This document shows, in pieces, positions 58,530-64,000 of a stretch of 64,000 nucleotides of DNA. The stretch is from Zychaea mexicana. Taxonomy: Eukaryota; Mucoromycota; Mucoromycetes; Mucorales; Lichtheimiaceae. The DNA lies in contig NW_026516696.1 of assembly GCF_025766255.1 (NCBI RefSeq), positions 186,001-250,000 on the forward strand, given 5' to 3'. The notes under the pieces are model-generated. The model saw nothing but the letters and a program-made list of their open reading frames with translations, was not told where the DNA came from and made no database searches. How positions within the stretch are numbered: the stretch's first letter is position 1; each line of letters begins with the position of its first letter. The translations under genes and the position numbers were made by a program.

Positions 58530-60569
58530 TTATAACTCTTGCTCTTGAGGGAGGTCACAGTATATAACACCAGAGGCAGTGTCGCTCGATCTACAGACTA
58601 AACCAGGAGGACAATCGCGGTACATCCATTGGCTATTGACACATTGAGCGTACTGTTCGCCGGCGCAGCGAGTATGATCCGAGTCCGAGCATGCTGCACC
58701 TTCACTAATGGTAGGGGACGGTTCACTGTTTTGGTGTTATTGTTACGAAAAATAAAAAAAGCGACATCGGATTAATCTAAGTTGTTGTAAGTTAGTTATA
58801 TTGACGTAGTTAATATACCTAGTTGATGTTGATCCGGCTGACGGAGGCAGAGACACAGATGACTCAGTGGCCGTTGTCGTCGTTGTGGCCGATCCATTGG
58901 TTAAGGGAGAAGAAGAAGGAGTAGGGGATAGATCAGTGCTAGGCAGAGACGATGATGGAAAAAAACTCAAGGTGGAGTTTCCTCCACCAGTAGTAGAGTT
59001 ACTGTTGTTGCCATGGAGGAACTTGGCAACCGCTTGACCGTAGCTAGGGCTCACGTCATCATTGGCGTACGCAGCAGAAGCGTCCCACATCATGACACCG
59101 CCAAATGAATCATATTTGGAGCGAACTTGGGTAATGGCTTCTGTCAAGTCTTGGTATGGAACGTATCCTCGTCCAGCAGCATAGCTGGCAGCAGGCACAC
59201 CGATGAAAAGCTTCACGTCTTTGTTGATTGCCTCCTTGCGTGCCCATTCGTCCCATCGATCGTAGTTGAATTTGTCGGTTGTAACACCACATTCCTACAT
59301 AGTACATCACATATAAATAATAAAACAATGAGCAATTCTCATTCCATCCATGATTTCAATTAAGAATAGCAAACGTACATTGTTATAGAACTGGACCCTA
59401 TAAGTATAACATGATTATATATTAAAGCTTATTAGTTTCTTTTCTCGTTTTATAAATCTTGGAGATCACTTTAGTCAATCAAAAATACACGTTTAGTACC
59501 AGACGAAATCAAACCAGGCGCTGTTGAGAGCATCAGACATATAGTGGTCAGGATAAGGGCATTGTGGCGCAGAAGATATGTAATACTTCTTGGAAGTGTC
59601 AGAGTCTAAACAGCAGTAATAGCGTCAGTTGTCAAGACAGCAGAAAAAAACCCACTCAGCAATGAGATAATCTAACCATAGTGCTCGCGCATGCGTTCTA
59701 CAAATGCAGTGTAACCAGCGATGTCTCCGGCTTCAATATCCAAATCGAATCCATCCACCGAAGCATTTCCAAAGGGTCTAACATCTCCATTGCCGCCGCC
59801 AAAGGTGTTCCATAGGGTATCGGCTAGCTCGTGACCTTCTGATTCAGACGAAAGACCGTACGTTCCAGTTGCACCGCCAAGAGAAAGCAGGACAATTTTA
59901 TCCTTGGATTGACAAGCCTTGATAGCTGCATGATAAAACGAACACTGTGATTAGTAAAAAGAAAGTGAAGCGACAACTAAAGCAGATCATCAATTTGAAA
60001 CAATTACCTGGTTCCATTTGAGGACAATCCAATAATTCGGTTCCTGTCATAATGTTTATGAATAGATAATATAATGTTAGATTCTAGTTGACACCAGGAT
60101 AATATAATAGCGGTGATATAAGGTTTGGTCTTTGTTACCAGGGAATTTTCCCAAGCAGGCGTCACTCGAATCCGACAGGTCTATAGCTGGAGGGTTACTG
60201 CCGAACTGGTATAGGAACGAAATAACTAGGACATCTTCAGTGTCGTCGCGGCAGTAATAGTCGAGTGGTTTTTGCCATTCATTCGGCTCTGTGTTGCCTT
60301 CGCTCGCTGAATTTTGACCCCTGATGGCATTCATTGCAGACAGTCAGTATTATATACAACAAAACATGCTTGAAATTGCATAAATGGACGTATATATATA
60401 TATATATATATATATTTATAATCCACCCTTCAATGTAGTGCAAGTTCAGAACATACCAGTAGTTGACAAAGTTTGAATTTGATTGTGGATCGAATGCAGC
60501 AGTTGCATCAAAGGTGTGTTGAAGTAAATCGAGTAGTGCCACTAGGGCTATCGTAAGCGTTATACGCAT
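58530..60569 (-). CDS. Secreted class III chitinase (GH18) with CBM19-like tail
   Basis: Hydrolyses chitin by retaining catalysis; likely acts on the cell wall. Exons from the start: 60569-60457, 60320-60139, 60043-60008, 59925-59677, 59605-59500, 59397-59379, 59294-58819 and 58725-58530; all phases agree, giving 458 residues. A signal peptide (MRITLTIALVALLDLLQHTF, cleaved near Ala25) precedes VNYWGQNSASEGNTEP. The catalytic motif DGFDLDIE is residues 168-175 with Glu175 as acid/base. FGGVMMWDAS marks the last barrel strand. A Ser/Thr-rich linker (about 325-400) leads to a six-Cys module (CSDSDHTRCAGEQYAQCVNS onward) resembling CBM19 of yeast Cts1. Exon 6 is 19 bases. The start at 60569 has context CCACCATGC. 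Confidence 0.93.
60391..60415. repeat. (TA)n microsatellite in chitinase intron 1
   Basis: TA dinucleotides of about 25 bases inside the first intron of the chitinase gene. Confidence 0.85.
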
Positions 60570-61239
60570 GGTGGTTGGATGAGCTGGTGGTATTGACGTT
60601 GACAAGTGAGGTTGTAAAGTAGTTATGGCAGGAAGCCTGGGAGAAAAATATATCGATATGGCATCCCTCTTTTATATCCATTGCTTACAGAAAAAGATCG
60701 TAAAACTCTGACAACTTATCGTACACTTTTCAACAATGAGTTTCTCAAATGACGTAGACAACAAAGACAGCTTCACCATTGTGATATTATTGAAATCCTC
60801 ACGAGTTGAAATGGGTCGGTTTTCTTCCAGAAGCAAACCGAGCAGAGTTTACGAGAGAACCGACCCGAACCTTCTCAAAAGCCGACCCGAGAACCGAAAT
60901 TAGAGCCGAGCTTTAGGTCGCAAATTCCAAAGGGACGGGATTACTCATGGTTAAAGTAACAACTGCGTGAGATCAAATGGAAAACGTAATCCATTGTAGT
61001 GTATAGCTAAGGTTAAGTGATATGTGTCATTGTCGAATACAGTGTGATTATGCGTGTCAAATATTAAGTACTGCTGGTAAGGGGACTTGAGAGCTTGCCG
61101 GATAGAAGATTGCTGGACCGTTTACATGACGACGTCTTGGCATGTCTTTGGTCCGCAGCACTAAATGTTGCGTGCTCAGCAACTATCGTTTGTCTGAGGA
61201 AACCATTGAGAAGTTAATGCTTCTGGGTTCCTGCCTTCT
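60570..61239. other. Chitinase promoter and spacer
   Basis: Holds the chitinase promoter; a TATA-like tatatc/tatataa run around 60648-60676 is on the correct side. Also contains the inverted repeat at 60813-60866. Confidence 0.4.
60813..60866. repeat. Inverted repeat GGGTCGGTT..AACCGACCC
   Basis: GGGTCGGTTTTC and GAGAACCGACCC face each other across about 30 bases, with further copies of CCGACCCGA up to 60890. It could form a hairpin or be the end of a decayed repeat. Confidence 0.5.
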
Positions 61240-62825
61240 GGTACTTCAAAAATTTTCTCCCCCAACGGTCCACAGCAAGTCGCAGAAACGATGGTGACGC
61301 ACCTATCAAGAATTTTTGGAGACGAACGCAACCATAACCGGCCGCTCAAGCTCTAGATAAACCTTGTTGCTAGTAATAGCTATGACGTCGGAAGTTTGAA
61401 AATGTAATATGATGCTTCACGGAGACTTCAAAAGCCTTTGAAAGCTTTCCCAGAGCATATGAAGATTTCGAAAAGCATTAAGTCACCAACTTGAATTTCC
61501 GACCGAAGACCCATTTCCTGGAAGACATTGCAAAATGCCACCACGCAAAGCCCCCGGTGATGACCATTTCTTTGTGGCAAAGCTAAAGCCGATAGCAGCA
61601 CCACTTGCGCATACTCTACGCAGATTCCCCGCATATGCTGAACTGTTCATGGATCTCTATTACATGGCGCACAGCCCAAGTCGTTCCTATACACGAAAAA
61701 AGTGATCCTACTGCCGCTGGAAATGATAGACCTGTCAGTTTGACCAGCGTGCTCCAGAAATTCTCGAGCGATGCCTACTGCCCAAACTTCTCGCGGCGAT
61801 GCTAGCACTGAATATAGCGCAAGGACAATTTCGTCATCACCTTGGAGCTTGGCCAAGCTTTTGCACTAAATATAGTATTAGGCATTACACTCGGCTGTAC
61901 GATCCTCCACCGGTACTTGCGTTTCTTTGATATTAAAGAAGCCTATCGGTCGACCGCGGCAACATATGATCAACATTGCAGAAAAGCCTGCCGAGCGCTC
62001 TGTTGCATATGATCAACATTGCAGATAAACCTGCTGAGCACTCTGATGCATATGATCCGCCACATGTTTGATGACGTGCGTATTGCGGTCATACATCAAA
62101 AACGACCAATCTCCCTTTGTATACCCAGCCAAAGGGGTGCTACAACGTTATATCTTTCGTTCTCTCTATACGCAACATTCATCGACACACTACCGCGGCG
62201 TCTACGCATAAACATGCATACTCGCTGCCACAAATCCGATCATGCCCTGTAACAGGCAAACCCGATACAACATGTCAAAAGCAGCTCTTCTAGCCATTAC
62301 AGCTTTGTTATGTTAGCAATTGGAGACGCTACACAATGCACAGAGGGTTGCATGAAAATGGCGTTAAACCGCAGTACAAGAACACAGTTTCTGAAGATTG
62401 TTCCCATGGTTCTCGAAGATCCACCATCAATGCAACTGAGAGCACGTGTACTTCAACCCAAGTTTGAAGTTCGTCTCCACGAACTACTTGTGTGAACTAT
62501 ATGATTCGTTCGATTGAACTGACTCTTTTATGGTCCAAAGATTGCGACAAACATTGGTAAAGCCTGACAACCTAAGATAATACATGGAAGCGACACTTCA
62601 GAAGACCCTATAAAACGGACAATCAGGTCAAAACGGGACGACGAATTACTTAGCCAAGCCAGCAAATACAAGTCGATCAGTCGCCTTCGGATCACCCGCA
62701 TAGTTGACCCCTTTCTGCATTTACCAGCTTTCTCCCGAGACCGCCGCTGCCTAGTCAAATGGCGTACGCATTGACTCCCCTCATATCCATTTGAGGATTG
62801 TCGCTGTCGGGCCAAGAAAACTAAA
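61240..62825 (+). mobile_element. Decayed non-LTR retrotransposon (LINE) fragment
   Basis: Plus-strand pieces in several frames match the order of a LINE-type reverse transcriptase: PRKAPGDDHF (about 61533), WRTAQVVPIHEKSDP and RPVSLTSVLQK (about 61660-61770), LDIKEAYRS (about 61932), and a C-terminal KWRTH..CRCRA (about 62758-62810). The YxDD catalytic box is not visible. Many frame shifts and stops show it is inactive. The 5' part and any endonuclease are missing or unrecognisable, as in truncated LINE copies. Confidence 0.75.
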
Positions 62826-63066
62826 CAAAAACAATTTTCTGGCTGCCTATTGCTACGTTCGAAACTTAATGAGCCCTTAGATATGATTAATTGGTACCCT
62901 TGATTACTTTGAGAAAGTTTGTATATGTTAGATCAGGTGCAGAATCACAGAACACACTATCCCTCACACTGGTAGAGATGGAAAGAAAAAAGCAAAATGC
63001 AATATATTCTTGTTACGTAAGTAAGTTGATGAAGGGTTCATTAAGAGTAAAAGGAAGGGTAGGGTG
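62826..63066. other. Spacer before kinase 3' end
   Basis: Contains the 3' region of the minus-strand kinase gene. No gene. Confidence 0.4.
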
Positions 63067-64000
63067 TTAGGTGTTTTCTTCGAGGGCGCCATTTTTAGCA
63101 TTAAGGTTTTTCATGTAATCCTGTAGTTTTAAAAAAAGAGGGGTTTGTTAAAGAAAGCTCGTGAATTGACTCGTTATTTTGAAAACTTACTTTGAATTTA
63201 AACGTCGGGTTCTGGCGTGTGTAGGGGTGGAGTAAAAGTTCTGCAGCAGTAGGTCGATCGTCAGGATTACTTGTAAGAAAACGACGTTGTTTAGTATATC
63301 TGCTAGCATCCACTAAGTATACACGACATAAGACAAACTCACATAACAAAGCATTGGTTCAAAAAGTCCTTGGCTTCGTCTGAGGCATCTTCTGGCAAAG
63401 GTGGAGCTTGGTATTTGCCAAGCTGTAAAGAACAATGAGGTTTAGTGTTTCTGGTGATGTCAAGAATATAATATAAAATATACTTACACTGTATAATGCT
63501 GCGAGCATATTAAGGTCCAGCCATGGTTTCTTTCCCGTCAGCATTTCAATCACAGTACATCCCAAACTCCAAATATCGATCTTGGCACTGTAGGAAGATC
63601 CCTTGACAACTTCAGGTGCCATCCAGAAAACGGTACCCTTCATCAAGGTATTCGAGTTTGGATCATAGGCTTCCTCCTGGCCGCTCAATTTTGAAAGACC
63701 GAAATCTGTAATTTTACAGACGCCATTTTGATCCACCAGAATATTACCAGCCTTGATATCCTATAATCATACAAACACCACAAACATACATGATTAGCAA
63801 TACTGTAGGCTTGATATACTCCTAAAGCACCTCTCACAATTTTCAAGAACGAACTACTTACACGATGCATGATGTTACGGTCATGAAGATACTCAAGACC
63901 GAGTAAGATCTGTCGAGTGAAGAATTGAACCAAGACTTCTTCAAAACGTCCGTTCTTGTTGAGAGCACTGAAAATACTGCCACCGGGGATGTATTCCAAA
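63067..64000 (-). CDS. MAPKKK-like protein kinase, 3' part
   Basis: Only the C-terminal lobe lies in the window; the gene continues beyond 64000. Exons from the 5' side: 64000-63862, 63760-63488, 63422-63343, 63269-63191 and 63120-63067, in agreeing phase. Visible motifs are [14 protein letters not shown] (hinge), NIMHR joined to [10 protein letters not shown] (catalytic loop, split by an intron), ITDFGLSKL (DFG), [11 protein letters not shown] (activation segment) and [20 protein letters not shown]. The pattern is that of Ste11/Bck1 MAP kinase kinase kinases, which act in stress, mating or cell-wall cascades. The short tail after the kinase domain ends NGALEENT. Which MAPKKK it is cannot be decided without the N-terminus. 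Confidence 0.9.

Overview
The window is eukaryotic nuclear DNA from a filamentous fungus, most likely an early-diverging one (Mucoromycota, probably Mucorales). Genes carry short GT-AG introns (mostly 45-130 bases), CT-rich stretches precede starts, intergenic DNA is AT-rich with many homopolymers, and proteins have poly-Gln/Ser tracts. Typical content includes a sphingolipid C9-methyltransferase, an AreA-type GATA factor, a class III chitinase, a WNK-type kinase, pogo-like element remnants and a LINE remnant. Placement at order level is inference; no rRNA or tRNA gene was found.

Layout. 1-6.1 kb is gene-poor and holds a 964-bp pogo-like element with TA flanks (1877-2840) and a broken minus-strand gene resembling a ubiquitin-specific protease (3176-4376). 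6.1-11.8 kb holds three plus-strand genes: sphingolipid C9-methyltransferase, mitochondrial F1-ATPase alpha (ATP1) and a small Gln-rich basic protein. 12.8-13.7 kb is a 33-bp minisatellite, followed by an uncertain split gene. 16.6-18.5 kb is a vacuolar-type amino acid transporter; 18.8-21.3 kb holds a small hydrophilic protein and a membrane-anchored coiled-coil protein. 21.3-26.7 kb is AT-rich with a tandem pair of related microproteins of 44 and 54 residues. 26.8-31.2 kb holds a methyltransferase and an arrestin-like protein on the minus strand. 31.2-36.5 kb has no convincing gene.

36.5-40.9 kb has a WNK-like kinase facing a UIM + UBZ4 ubiquitin-binding protein. 41.2-42.8 kb holds fragmentary minus-strand genes. 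44-49.6 kb carries an F-BAR/RhoGAP protein and a Zn2Cys6 + PAS regulator. 49.8-52 kb has JMJD7 and ribosomal protein eS17, divergent from a 145-bp spacer. 53.56-53.75 kb is a MITE. 54.7-55.4 kb is an uncharacterised spliced gene. 57-60.6 kb has the GATA factor and a secreted chitinase, convergent. 61.2-62.8 kb is a decayed LINE, and the window ends inside a MAPKKK-like kinase.

The genes are a housekeeping and signalling mix rather than a cluster. The least described items are the paralogous microproteins, the repetitive open frame in the minisatellite, the JMJD7 13-nt microexon, the UIM-UBZ4 protein and the two unrelated pogo-type terminal-repeat families. I did not see a convincing new multi-gene system. 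Exon coordinates were worked out by eye from splice signals and reading phase.
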